Of a stretch of DNA of 64,000 nt, positions 32,551 to 42,276 are shown one piece after another (the first letter of the stretch is position 1; the number at the start of each line of letters is the position of its first letter). The stretch is from Niastella sp. OAS944. Lineage in GTDB: Bacteria; Bacteroidota; Bacteroidia; Chitinophagales; Chitinophagaceae. Under the pieces are notes generated by a model. The model worked only from the letters and a program-made list of their open reading frames with translations, searched no databases and was not told where the DNA came from. A program made the translations under genes and the position numbers. The stretch is from NCBI GenBank assembly GCA_024809215.1, contig JANUBW010000015.1:123908-187907 (forward strand). Direction: 5' to 3'.

Positions 32551-33942
32551 TTATTCTACGGCCACCAGTTTATACACCTTTCCGGTGGTACCCTGCGGGC
32601 CGCTCATGGACGAAACACAGACGTACACCTCTCCATCATCGTCCTGACCAAAACCCCTGATATAATATCCCAGATCATCGGGGTGGCTTTTAAGCGAAAC
32701 TTCTTTATAATCCCAGGTGCTGGCTCCCCTGTCGTCCTTCACGTCGGCCATAAACAATTCCCCATTGGCGGTTGTAGGAGATTGGGAAAAACTGCCAAAA
32801 ATATATTTGCCATCCCAGCCTTTTATTTCAGTGCCGCGATATACATAACCGCCTATAATGGTGGTTGCCTTACCTCCTTTGGGATTTTTGAAATTGTTGA
32901 GCTCAATTACGGGGTCGAGCAGCGGTTTGCCCCTGTTGTCTTCTGTAGGGCAGGTAGCCAGTTCTTTTTTGTTATCTACCGTGCTAAAGCAATGTTTGCC
33001 CTCACGCACATTCCAGCCATAATTACCACCTTTCACTATATCATTTATTTCTTCGTACAATTCCTGGCCTGCATCTGATACTATCATTTGATGACTGCCA
33101 CCTTCGTCGAACGTCATCCGGTACGGATTGCGAAACCCGAAACAAAAGATCTCATCGAGCCCGGGTTTACCTACGTACGGATTGGTGGCCGGCACTTCAT
33201 AGGGTGAGCCGTGATCGATATCGATACAAAGGATCTTACCGAGGAAGTTGGCTTCAATATTCTGCGCATTACCACCACTGTTAACAGTGTACCAGTCATC
33301 GACATGGCCTGGCCCTACATCATTTGCCCCGCCGCCATCGCCTATGGCTATATACAGGTAATTGTCGGCCCCAAATGCAATGGAGCCGCCATTGTGATTG
33401 CTTTGCGGGTCGTCCCACTCAAGGATCACTTTTTCGGAGTTGGGATCGGCGCGGGAGCCATCGGGTGATACATGGAATTCGGAAACACGGCTGATGTTGT
33501 TCCATGAGGCGCCGGGCACCGGCCCACCCGCCCGTGGCGGCAATTGGTAATGAACAAAAATGCGTCCATTTGTTTTGAAATCTTTGTGAATAGCAACGCC
33601 CAGCAATCCACGTTCATCATAATCGGGATTGAGCGGTACTACTTTGTTGCTTATATCCAGCATCGGCGTTGACCGTAAATTGCCGCTGCCGTCTATGACC
33701 CATATTTTTCCAATCTGGTCAACAATATACAGGCGGTTACTATTGTGCGTGGCAATAGCCTGTACAGGCGATACAAGATTTTCGGCAATTAATTCAAGAT
33801 CTACATTCTTCTTTTCTTTTTCGGGATCGTCGTTGCTTTTTTGACAAGCTTGCAGCAGCAGCAGCACCAATAATACAATTGCACCAGGTTTAATGTAGGC
33901 AGGGATTAAACGGCTGGCAATGTCAGAGTAGTTACATCTCAT
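32551..33942 (-). CDS. PQQ-dependent sugar dehydrogenase-like lipoprotein (GSDH family)
   Basis: 463 residues. A lipobox LLLQAC (C33) follows a hydrophobic leader, so it is a membrane-anchored periplasmic or surface lipoprotein. The beta-propeller shows the GSDH/YliI signature: DYDERGLLGVAIHKDF, NHNGGSIAFGADNYLYIAIGDGGG (catalytic His within NHNGG), CFGFRNPYRMTFD, DAGQELYEEIN and GGNYGWNVREG. Such enzymes oxidise aldoses using PQQ and Ca. No PQQ-synthesis gene is in the window, so the cofactor would come from elsewhere or be absent. Monocistronic. Confidence 0.9.
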   Translation of the reverse strand: MRCNYSDIASRLIPAYIKPGAIVLLVLLLLQACQKSNDDPEKEKKNVDLELIAENLVSPVQAIATHNSNRLYIVDQIGKIWVIDGSGNLRSTPMLDISNKVVPLNPDYDERGLLGVAIHKDFKTNGRIFVHYQLPPRAGGPVPGASWNNISRVSEFHVSPDGSRADPNSEKVILEWDDPQSNHNGGSIAFGADNYLYIAIGDGGGANDVGPGHVDDWYTVNSGGNAQNIEANFLGKILCIDIDHGSPYEVPATNPYVGKPGLDEIFCFGFRNPYRMTFDEGGSHQMIVSDAGQELYEEINDIVKGGNYGWNVREGKHCFSTVDNKKELATCPTEDNRGKPLLDPVIELNNFKNPKGGKATTIIGGYVYRGTEIKGWDGKYIFGSFSQSPTTANGELFMADVKDDRGASTWDYKEVSLKSHPDDLGYYIRGFGQDDDGEVYVCVSSMSGPQGTTGKVYKLVAVE

Positions 33943-35316
33943 GATTCATTAATTTAAATGATGATTACAGTTGGGTTGGGGCAAAGCAATAGGCGTAGCT
34001 ATTACCTGCAGTAATAACAAGATGCACATTGGGGTCTCACTCGGAATATTGGGACTGGTGTTTTGTGGAAATTGCGGACCTTGATTGTGAAAGACATTTG
34101 ACAACCTTAATAGGGTGCGCAATTAGTTTAGCATGTATTGCTTCAAAAGGGTACTATTGGGAGAACACACAATAAAAAGATGGGAGAATTGTCAGGTCCT
34201 TTAGTATAAGAAATGTGATGCAAATTTCGTTCCATCATGGGGTGTATGATTGGCATGCTGCTATTAACTGTAAAAGGCAACTTCGGCCCTTTAAAAGGCG
34301 GGAATTATAAACTATGTTGCTGCGTTGAAATGCTGTACAGGACTGGGTTATATGCCACAAATGTAATTTGAACACGAAATTTGTAGATGATCTTCATCAA
34401 ATGAAAAGTTTTTTGTGGGAAGGCATAAAAAAGCTCATTTTTTTTCAAATTTTCTAGGTTTCTGTTAACCAGTGACATGTCGATTTACGCTAAGCAATTT
34501 CTCTTAGTTTACCTTAGTCAAAACTGCCGATTGCGATTTGGCACGCTAAAAACCTGGCCTATTTCCGGCATTATGTTTGCGAAACCTATCAACGCGAAAA
34601 TACTCTTTAAGAAAACGAAAAATATCCCTGTGATGAACATGACACTTGGTAAAAGCCTCCGGCTTGCAAATCGAATTGCAACCGGATCCAGTCTGACACT
34701 TCAGGCAATCATTCAAGGAAAACTAAACATCCGTACCAAAGCCATAATGTGTGCGCAGCCCGTGTACCCTAAAGCGCCATCAGGAATTTTCCCAACTACA
34801 CGGTTGTTGTTTTTTTCACGTCAAGACATCTGAACAGTAAACTGTCTTTACCATCTTCTTTGTGGAAGATAGCTAAAGTGTTTTGCACTGTTCATTAAGA
34901 TCTGCTGCATGATCGCAGGAGTTCAGGCATACCGGCCAATACGGCCCGTATACTTTACCTGCAGTTATGTGGCAAGATGCAAACGGTCTTGCGGTGAAGA
35001 GGGTATTTTATGCCTTATCATTATCCTATTGAAAAGCCTTATCTACACTTAGTCAAATTTTCCTTAATCACGAACCATTGACCCTATGGACATAACTATT
35101 CCGCCTACCGGAAATAAGCTCCGGAAGCGGCCTGGGAGAGGTATGGCCCACTCTTAAAGAAAAGGAAAACAAACAGTAGGATGCGTTTTTATGACTAACG
35201 TATCGCAGGTAAAAAAGGTGCCTGTGATGCGAACGGGGGATCCTTGCGCTTAATCGTTAGTCTGAGAACAGGTGGAGATAATTTATTTAAAACACTTAAT
35301 TAATTAATAACCTCAA
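33943..35316. other. Long intergenic region upstream of the polysaccharide lyases
   Basis: 1374 bp between divergent genes without a credible ORF. The one 118-codon frame (34477-34833) lacks the expected composition. I found no consensus promoter, riboswitch or repeat with confidence; regulation for both flanking genes presumably lies here. Confidence 0.4.
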
Positions 35317-36597
35317 ATGAAAACTTCAATGCGCAGAACTGGCAACTTCATCCGTAATAACCAGCGTTTGCTGGCTATGTCCCTGATCGCAGCTTCCATT
35401 GCGTCATGTAATAAAGGCGTTATGGAGCCATCCGTAGAAACCTATAACGATAGCACACTGAATGCTACAGTTTCAACAAAAGCAACTGGTAACCTTGTTT
35501 GGTCTGATAATTTGGAAGGCAGTACTTTCTTCACCAGCGTACCAAGCGTACAAACTGCCACTTCCTATGGAATCACAACAGCAACAAATCCTGTATATCA
35601 GGGTACTAAATCGGCCCGTTTTGAATTGAGAGACACTGATCCTGAAAATCACAGTGGAACAAGATCTGAAATTTCTTTTAACGTACAAACAAACCTTAAC
35701 CGTTGGTATTCGTACGCCTTATATGTGCCTTCGGCATACTATAAATTTGATGCAGAAGATGAGATCATCACGCAATGGCACCAGGGCGGCGGCTTAACAC
35801 CTGCACTGTGTTTGCGTGTTAAATCTGATAAACTGTATATCAGAATTATGGGCGATACCTGGGTTGAACTTGGCAATTGGGATAAGGATGCATGGCATGC
35901 TTATGTAATGCACATCAAACACTCAAGCGGTTCTGATGGTTTAATTGAAATTTGGAAAGATGGCGCAAAGATCCTGAACCGTTCGGGCGCCAATATGTAT
36001 AAAGCAGGTGGTGATATAACTAACCCTACTGTTAAAATGGGTATCTATAAATCTGACTGGAATGGCAGCGGAACAACTGCAACTAACATAAGAGTTCTTT
36101 ATTTAGACGATATCAAGATCGGTAATGAGAATGCAACTTATGCTGATATGGTGCCTACAAAGAATGGTACTACCACTCCTACCACGCCTACTGATGGCAG
36201 CGGCAGTGATGGTTCTACTACTTTGCCTACCGCACCTACGACAGGTTTAAGCGTTACCGATTTCAAACTGGTTAACTCAGCTACTGAAAAAGATGTTGTG
36301 TCTATCACCAATGGAGCAACTATCAGCCTTAGCAAATTGGGTTTAACCAAAGCAAATATTCGTGCTGTTGCCTCTACTGATGCAAAAAGTGTGAAATTTG
36401 AATTAAGCGGCAAACAAAGCAAAACATCTACCGATGCTGCAGCTCCATTTGCATTGCATGGTGATGATGGAAACGGTAACTTCTATTATGGAAACTGGAA
36501 TCCACCAGCAACCGGTACTTATACGCTGAAGGCAACCCCTTACTCAGGTACTACTGCCGGTACAGCAAAAACAATCACCTTTACTATTACGAATTAA
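35317..36597 (+). CDS. Secreted heparin-lyase-I-like polysaccharide lyase with C-terminal accessory domain
   Basis: 426 residues. A lipobox with C31 (SIASC) marks it as a lipoprotein. The beta-jelly-roll lyase domain (about 55-285) shows FELRDTDPENHSGTRSEISF, ITQWHQGGG and YKSDWNGSGTTATNIRVLYLDDIKIG, landmarks of the heparin lyase I/PL20-like fold, which cleaves uronic-acid polysaccharides. A Thr/Pro/Ser-rich linker (about 287-307) leads to a C-terminal beta domain (FKLVNSATEKDVVSI..GTYTLKATPYSG). Its catalytic domain is a close paralogue of the next gene's protein. Followed by a strong terminator. The exact substrate is inferred only. Confidence 0.8.
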   Translation: MKTSMRRTGNFIRNNQRLLAMSLIAASIASCNKGVMEPSVETYNDSTLNATVSTKATGNLVWSDNLEGSTFFTSVPSVQTATSYGITTATNPVYQGTKSARFELRDTDPENHSGTRSEISFNVQTNLNRWYSYALYVPSAYYKFDAEDEIITQWHQGGGLTPALCLRVKSDKLYIRIMGDTWVELGNWDKDAWHAYVMHIKHSSGSDGLIEIWKDGAKILNRSGANMYKAGGDITNPTVKMGIYKSDWNGSGTTATNIRVLYLDDIKIGNENATYADMVPTKNGTTTPTTPTDGSGSDGSTTLPTAPTTGLSVTDFKLVNSATEKDVVSITNGATISLSKLGLTKANIRAVASTDAKSVKFELSGKQSKTSTDAAAPFALHGDDGNGNFYYGNWNPPATGTYTLKATPYSGTTAGTAKTITFTITN

Positions 36598-36623
36598 GCA
36601 TTGGTTTTAGTGGTTGATTAATT

Positions 36624-36664
36624 AAGAGCGGCCCCGCGAATACCGGGGCCGCTCTTATTTTTTT
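36624..36664 (+). terminator. Strong terminator between the two lyase genes
   Basis: A perfect 13-bp stem (36624-36636 with 36644-36656) around a 7-nt loop is followed by a T-rich tract. It ends the first lyase transcript, so the second probably has its own promoter. Confidence 0.9.
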
Positions 36665-36712
36665 ATGGGTTAAATAATCAATAACTTCAGTAATGAAATA
36701 AATTTAACCAAC

Positions 36713-37501
36713 TTGATCACCAAAGTGCAAATAATAATATTGCTTGTATTATTCTCACAAACGTTGCTGTACAGCCACAATAATAATGATGAACCGCATA
36801 TTCTTTACCGGCTTGATTTTGAAGAACGCAAACCCCTCCCCGCTTTTATAGCTACCCAAACTGCTACCTCCTATGGGCTCCAGATCGTAGATAGCCCCGT
36901 TTTTGAAGGAAAAAAAGCCGCCCGCTTTGAGTTGAGGGACAGTGACCCTGAAAATAATAATGGTACAAGGTCCGAGATCTCATTTCCCGAACCTGATAAT
37001 ACACCCAAACTCGAACGCTGGTATGCATTTGCCATTTATTTTCCCCGCAATGAATATGATACCGACAGCACTGATGAAGTTATAAGCCAATGGCACCAGG
37101 GCGGAAAAGCCACCCCCAGCCTATGCATAAGAACAAAGAATGGCCGGCTTCGTTTGCGCATAACTGCGCGGCCTAAAGACAAAGATGTGGTTGAAATGGG
37201 GCCTATTGTGAAAGATGTTTGGCAGTACTTTATTATACATGTAAAACACTCCGCCACAGCCGATGGTCTCGTTGAGATCTGGCGTAACGGAGTGTCACTT
37301 GTAAATTATAAAGGAGCAAATATGTATGATGTTGGTACAGGCAGTTTTCATGCCCCCAATTGGAAACTGGGCATCTACAAATCGGCCTGGAATAAAGGCG
37401 GCATTACAGATGCTAAAAAAAGAGTGATATACTTCGATGCTATTTCGGTAGGTAATGAACGGGCCTCCTATGGTGAAATGAAAATCGCAAATCACAAATA
37501 A
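36713..37501 (+). CDS. Heparin-lyase-I-like polysaccharide lyase, single domain
   Basis: 262 residues, from a TTG start at 36713 (MITKVQIIILLVLFSQTLLYS, a signal peptide). It matches the catalytic domain of the preceding gene: ATSYGLQIVDSPVFEGKKAARFELRDSDPENNNGTRSEISFP, VISQWHQGG, VKHSATADGLVEIWRNG, and YKSAWNKGGITDAKKRVIYFDAISVGNE. It lacks the linker and C-terminal domain, and ends in KIANHK, whose last codons lie within an AAATCACAAAT repeat, so the natural C-terminus may have been altered. A secreted uronate lyase is the likely role. Confidence 0.8.
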   Translation: MITKVQIIILLVLFSQTLLYSHNNNDEPHILYRLDFEERKPLPAFIATQTATSYGLQIVDSPVFEGKKAARFELRDSDPENNNGTRSEISFPEPDNTPKLERWYAFAIYFPRNEYDTDSTDEVISQWHQGGKATPSLCIRTKNGRLRLRITARPKDKDVVEMGPIVKDVWQYFIIHVKHSATADGLVEIWRNGVSLVNYKGANMYDVGTGSFHAPNWKLGIYKSAWNKGGITDAKKRVIYFDAISVGNERASYGEMKIANHK

Positions 37502-37612
37502 CAAGAACCAAAGAATAAAAACGCAAATCACAAATCGCAAGAACCAAATAATCCCAGAAATTTCTATTTGAAATTTTGTATTTTTTATTTGGATCTTGGG
37601 TTTTGGTTCTTG
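37487..37612. repeat. CAAATCACAAAT / CAAGAACCAAA repeat with inverted arm
   Basis: GCAAATCACAAAT followed by CAAGAACCAAA occurs at 37487 and again at 37523 (36-bp offset), and the complement TTTGGTTCTTG recurs at 37602-37612, so a long imperfect hairpin can form between convergent genes. The lyase stop codon lies inside the first copy. Similar AAATCACAA-type repeats are scattered in Chitinophagaceae; this is likely a dispersed intergenic element. Confidence 0.6.
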
Positions 37613-37624
37613 GAATTTTAAAAC

Positions 37625-39376
37625 TCAGTGATCGAGGTTGATACCAGAAAGATCGAGCACCTTACTCAACAGCTTTTCCTTACTTGATATATAATTTTTC
37701 TTTTCTTTATTTACCGCTGCATTTATTACCTCTTTTATAAAAATGTTTATGCGGTCGTGGGCAGTTGCATGGTAATATAAACCCAAAAATTCAAATGTAT
37801 TATCCACTTCCGGTTTTTCTTTTTCTTCTTTATTTGCCAACTGCGCATCCTGATAATTGAACCATACACAGGCCATCAGGCAATTATTTTCAACCCAGGT
37901 ATAACAATGCTGTCCTCTTTCAAGACGATACACGGCATCGCTAAGAAATTCCCACCGGGTTAATGCCGATCTTTTAGTAGTGGTAAATTGCCGCAGGTCG
38001 AGGATGTCGTCTTTTTTTAATGAGATCCTGTCTCCAGATATCAATGCATAATTTTGAAGCCAGAAGCGTTGCAGCTTTTCTTTTTTTCCTATACGTTTAA
38101 AAACCTGCTTTATTAATGACGCCGGTGTGCGATGTTTTGCCAGGTACGTGTAAAATTTCATCGACAGCTCTACCGACATGGGGCGTTTTCCCCAGGCAAT
38201 AAGCCTGCTGTGCACCCATTTTCTCATTCGTCTTTTAAGGCGAAATGCCTTTTTGCTGCTGATCACCAGTTCAAGCACTTCATCGTGCTCGTTGGCCAGG
38301 TCTTCTTTATACGCATCATATCCCGGTGTAAGGTCGAAATAGGTGAAGCCTTCGGTGGCCAGTTGCTGCGCCAGCATAATGAATTGTAAAAGACCCGGTG
38401 AATACAAACGGGCATATACCGGCGAATGGCAGCTGAGGCCGGCCAGGTACATCCAGTCTTTTTCGCCAACGGCTATTATACCGGCTATTATGGTTTCGTT
38501 TACTTTTAAAACAGTAACATGCAGTAGTTGCAGGCGAAACAATTCGATCAGAAATTCTTTCTTTTCGGGACTTTCACCAAACGGGTTTTTATTAAAAAGC
38601 GCGCTTTGCCTGAAGTCGTACATGATAGCCATTTCATTCAGCGCGGTCTCAAAACGTTGCAGATCGGTTATGGTCTCCAGCTCTACCTCGCCCAGCCTTT
38701 TCAGGCGGTTCATTTTATGTTTGAAATGTTTTTTGCGTTGAAATGTTTTTTCTTCCTGGGCGGTTTTTAAATTTATCAATGGCCGGGCATGTGATTGCAC
38801 AATACAGTATTGTTGCCATTTAGGATCTTTTTCCAACCAGTTCATAGGTGTGCCGGGCGGTATGAACCTGAGCGTGATAGTATGTGCCGGAAATTGTTTC
38901 ATTATTTCGGTCAATGCTTTGCTTATGAATGCATCGCCGTTTGCCGGTGTTGCCAGCCAGGTTTGGTACAACCCATCGTAATGCCCTGCTGCAGTTATAC
39001 GCCCTCCTTTTATTGTGCCTGGATTTCCGTTGGCCGGCGTATCCATTATTACCATTGCCAAAATCCCTTTGAGTTGTCCCTGTTCTGTAAGTTTAACAAG
39101 CACAGGGCAATGTTCATTGCGGTGCGCCTGGTACCAGGCAGCTATAAAACTGCGTTTTTGAAATACGGTGGCCCAGGGACAGGCGTCGAAAAGCAGGTCC
39201 CAGCTTTGCTGGAACCCGCCGTTGGTGCATAAAAGGGTAATTACTGCATCACCAGTTACCAACTCAATGGAGTCGCTGTCGCTAAGCCTGGCGCCGGTTA
39301 CAACTATCTTTTTGTTTATTGTTGCCGGGGCCGGACTTTCAATTAGTTCTTTTGTGGTATTTAGAGCCATCTTCAT
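37625..39376 (-). CDS. FemAB/GNAT-like protein at the end of the EPS operon, copy 1
   Basis: 583 residues without a signal peptide. The middle (about 215-385) is an Acetyltransf_6-type (FemAB/CelD-like GNAT) domain: RKKHFKHKMNRLKRLGEVELETI, FRLQLLHVTVLKVNETIIAGIIAV and FDLTPGYDAYKEDLANEHDEV. The N-terminal part (WDLLFDACPWATVFQKRSFIAAWYQ) is the usual first half of the double-GNAT fold. It has a long C-terminal extension. Such proteins often acetylate or aminoacylate extracellular polysaccharides. It is 26 bp downstream of a paralogue (39403-41088). Substrate inferred. Confidence 0.7.
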   Translation of the reverse strand: MKMALNTTKELIESPAPATINKKIVVTGARLSDSDSIELVTGDAVITLLCTNGGFQQSWDLLFDACPWATVFQKRSFIAAWYQAHRNEHCPVLVKLTEQGQLKGILAMVIMDTPANGNPGTIKGGRITAAGHYDGLYQTWLATPANGDAFISKALTEIMKQFPAHTITLRFIPPGTPMNWLEKDPKWQQYCIVQSHARPLINLKTAQEEKTFQRKKHFKHKMNRLKRLGEVELETITDLQRFETALNEMAIMYDFRQSALFNKNPFGESPEKKEFLIELFRLQLLHVTVLKVNETIIAGIIAVGEKDWMYLAGLSCHSPVYARLYSPGLLQFIMLAQQLATEGFTYFDLTPGYDAYKEDLANEHDEVLELVISSKKAFRLKRRMRKWVHSRLIAWGKRPMSVELSMKFYTYLAKHRTPASLIKQVFKRIGKKEKLQRFWLQNYALISGDRISLKKDDILDLRQFTTTKRSALTRWEFLSDAVYRLERGQHCYTWVENNCLMACVWFNYQDAQLANKEEKEKPEVDNTFEFLGLYYHATAHDRINIFIKEVINAAVNKEKKNYISSKEKLLSKVLDLSGINLDH

Positions 39377-39402
39377 ACAGTTACTTTTAGATTATGTTGG
39401 GG

Positions 39403-41088
39403 TTACTTCAGTCGTTGAAAGCCTGCCAGCTCAAACGACCGGTCGTCGTTATAGTCGGTCACTATAAATAATTTGTTCTGAACTGCATCGAGGGCCAATG
39501 CGTTTGCTACCGACCGTAAGAAATAAGGAAAACCTTTGCGGCCTTTCCGGTGGCAATAGATGCCGGATAACGACATAATAAAATCTTCCGTTTCATTGCC
39601 ATAATTATAACCATTGATGCTTGATTGCATATTGCCTATCCATGCACAGCCTAATAACAGGCCGTTGTCGGTCCAGGTATAACAATGTGCGCCTTCTTCA
39701 AAACGGCGCATGGCATCTGACAGGAATTCCTGCTGACTGTACCTGATCTCACGATCATCGAAATTCAACAGGTCTTTCAAATCGTCGTACTGCAGGCTAA
39801 ATACACCGGCATTTGTATTATCTCTTTGTACGGCCCAGCATTTGGCTGTTTTATTGCCGGGCTTAAGTTTGTCAATAAGAAATGCCGATGACTGCAAAAT
39901 ACCCTGCCGGGCTACATGTATAAACTTGTTCTTAAAAAGCGTATAGTTCTTTTTCGCCTTTTTTAATGCTTCGGGTTTTATACCGGCAAGGGCGGTGGTT
40001 TTTTTGAACCAACTATTAAGGCCCGTTTGCAACCGGTTAAACATTTTATGGTTTTTGTTTCCTATGCTTAGCGTATAAGCCACTGTGTGGTCGGTTGCCA
40101 GTATTTCTTTATACGAATCTGCACCGGGCGTAAGATCAAATACATCGGCGCCTTCTTCGGCCAGCAATTTACCCAGCATTAAAAAATGTATAATGCCCGG
40201 TGAATGGCGGGCCAGCGCAGCTGCGAAGGAATTGATGCCTGATAAATGTAGCTGTTGTTTAGTGCCAATGCTTACGTTGGCTGCAATTATTCTATCGTCT
40301 ATCTTTAAAACCGTTACATGCAGAATGTTCTGTTCGAATAATGACAGTAAGAACTCTTTTCTACATGCATCGGTTTTAAAGGCAACCTTATTGTACATGG
40401 CGCCTTTTCTGAAATCTGACTGCAGGGCCAGTTCATCAAAGATCTCATAGAATTCGTTGTAGTCGTTAATACGTTCAAATTTCAGGTTGCCCAGCCGTTT
40501 CAGCCTGTTTATTTTTTCGCGTCTGTTCTTCTTTTTTAGCTCGCTGTTGAAATGATCTTCACTAATGACCATTACCGGTTGTGGTGAAGATTTTAAAAAA
40601 CAACGTTTATTCCAGGGCGTATCGTTTTTGGTGAAGCTTAACGGAACACTTGCCGGAATGTATTTAAGCTGTATCCTGTTTCGGGGAAAGAACCTGTACA
40701 GTTTTGTTAGCGAGGCTTTAATAAATGTTTCATCTTTTTCGTCGGCAGTAAGCCATACCTGGTATTCGGCCTGGTTGGCGCCGGCGCCGGTTATAAGCCC
40801 CTTTTTGTCTTTTGCCAGTGTAAGCAGCCCGGTAAGTTTACCATCGGTTTCTGTTTTTATAAGAATAGGCAAATATGACCTGTATACCTGGTACCAGGTT
40901 GCCACAAACGACGGGCTTTGAAACACCGTAGCCCAGGGGCAGGCATTATACAGGTTTTTCCACTCCTGTATAAAGGCGGCATCTTCCAACAGTTTCAATA
41001 CGGGTGGGCCCATCAGCAGTTCGGTGGTTCCTTTACCCGGTGGTATATAGGTGGTGATTGACTTTGGGATTGCTGCTGTAGCTATCAT
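39403..41088 (-). CDS. FemAB/GNAT-like protein, copy 2
   Basis: 561 residues, a paralogue of the downstream protein: NACPWATVFQSPSFVATWYQV, INRLKRLGNLKFERINDYNEFYEIFDELA, NILHVTVLKIDDRIIAANVSIG and FDLTPGADSYKEILATDHTVAY align with copy 1. The double-GNAT core and long C-terminal extension are both kept. Its start is 3 bp after the epimerase stop, so it is translated from the same transcript. Two related acyltransferases in one operon would allow two sites or two donors on the repeat unit; no direct evidence shows which. Confidence 0.7.
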   Translation of the reverse strand: MIATAAIPKSITTYIPPGKGTTELLMGPPVLKLLEDAAFIQEWKNLYNACPWATVFQSPSFVATWYQVYRSYLPILIKTETDGKLTGLLTLAKDKKGLITGAGANQAEYQVWLTADEKDETFIKASLTKLYRFFPRNRIQLKYIPASVPLSFTKNDTPWNKRCFLKSSPQPVMVISEDHFNSELKKKNRREKINRLKRLGNLKFERINDYNEFYEIFDELALQSDFRKGAMYNKVAFKTDACRKEFLLSLFEQNILHVTVLKIDDRIIAANVSIGTKQQLHLSGINSFAAALARHSPGIIHFLMLGKLLAEEGADVFDLTPGADSYKEILATDHTVAYTLSIGNKNHKMFNRLQTGLNSWFKKTTALAGIKPEALKKAKKNYTLFKNKFIHVARQGILQSSAFLIDKLKPGNKTAKCWAVQRDNTNAGVFSLQYDDLKDLLNFDDREIRYSQQEFLSDAMRRFEEGAHCYTWTDNGLLLGCAWIGNMQSSINGYNYGNETEDFIMSLSGIYCHRKGRKGFPYFLRSVANALALDAVQNKLFIVTDYNDDRSFELAGFQRLK

Positions 41089-41091
41089 TGA

Positions 41092-42156
41092 CTATAGGAA
41101 TTGATTGTTTTCGTATTGGCGATCGAGGGAAACTGTAGTAGTATATTGGCCTGGTTGTTTTTTCAATAGTTTTTTCTCTTCTGCAAGCCGGGGCAAATAA
41201 GCCCAGTACCAACCTGCAGATTTTAACAAACCGGCACGCAACGAATAAGCAGGATCATAACCAAGTAGTTTTTTTGATTTTTGTACAAATGCTACCGGAT
41301 GTGTGTTGTGCTTTTGGGTAAAGGCATTGGGGATCTTTACACGGGCAATACTTTCATCGAAAGAACTGAGCAGCTCACGCAGGTATTTGGCCAGCTGGTT
41401 CAATGATGTTCTTTCTTCAAAAGTTATATTGTAAACCTGGTTCACCGCCCTGGGCTCGTTTGTACAAACGGCTAGCATGTTGGCCTGTACTACATTTTCA
41501 ATGTAAATAAAATCGTGACTGTACTCATCATCAACATTGATCACGGGCGATTCGTGTTTGGTAAGCTGCATCACAAATTTGGGTATAACGGCGGCATATG
41601 CGCTTTGGGGATCGTGCCGTTGGCCAAATACATTTGAATACCGGAGCCCAATGGTTTCTATGCCATACAGCCTTGCAAAAACATCGGCATACAACTCATT
41701 GATGTATTTTGAAACGGCATAAGGGGTTTGGTGGCCATCGTCAAAAATTGATGCGCTGGAAGCATAAATAAAACGTTTCACATGCGCCTCGTTGGCCGAT
41801 ACCAGCATGTTGAGGAAACCTGAAGCATTGATATTATTGGTAGTTATGGGATCATTAATTGAATCGGGTACAGAACCTGAAGCTGCATGGTGCAGCACAT
41901 AGTCGATGCCTTTGCAAGCTGCATTACAGGTAGTAATGTCGCGAATGTCGCCATTTATATATTCAAACCTGGCATGGTTTACAAAGGGCGCCATATTGCG
42001 AAAGTGCCCGGTAGCCATATTATCAAGTACCCGTACTTTTTGTGCACCTGCTGCCAGCAGGAATTCTGCAATATGCGATCCTATAAATCCCGCGCCTCCG
42101 GTCACTAAAAATGAAGAGGTGCTTATTCGTTCGGCCTGGTTGGGTGTAAGTTGCAT
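41092..42156 (-). CDS. NAD-dependent sugar epimerase/dehydratase (UDP-glucose 4-epimerase-like)
   Basis: 354 residues of the extended SDR family. The Rossmann motif VTGGAGFIGSH lies near residues 18-28, and the catalytic pair YAVSK (Y and K) follows SSASIFDDGHQTP. HAASGSVPDSINDP and LRYSNVFGQRHDP are typical of the GalE/WbpP group. It interconverts UDP-sugar precursors in the EPS pathway, exact sugars not readable. It lies 3 bp before the GNAT-like copy 2, with a 120-bp gap upstream. Confidence 0.85.
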   Translation of the reverse strand: MQLTPNQAERISTSSFLVTGGAGFIGSHIAEFLLAAGAQKVRVLDNMATGHFRNMAPFVNHARFEYINGDIRDITTCNAACKGIDYVLHHAASGSVPDSINDPITTNNINASGFLNMLVSANEAHVKRFIYASSASIFDDGHQTPYAVSKYINELYADVFARLYGIETIGLRYSNVFGQRHDPQSAYAAVIPKFVMQLTKHESPVINVDDEYSHDFIYIENVVQANMLAVCTNEPRAVNQVYNITFEERTSLNQLAKYLRELLSSFDESIARVKIPNAFTQKHNTHPVAFVQKSKKLLGYDPAYSLRAGLLKSAGWYWAYLPRLAEEKKLLKKQPGQYTTTVSLDRQYENNQFL

Positions 42157-42276
42157 AAAACACTTTTTTAGGGTTTAATTAAAACGTTAGTGTTTATAGG
42201 TTTTGGAATTCTAAAAGAGGTGGTGGTGTTACCCACCACCTTTGAGTCGGCCCACAATGGGAAGAAGTAGCCAGCA

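Noticed and set aside
34477..34833. 118-codon frame in the lyase upstream gap
   Set aside because: It has no similarity to any family, no clear start, and atypical composition; it lies in otherwise non-coding sequence.
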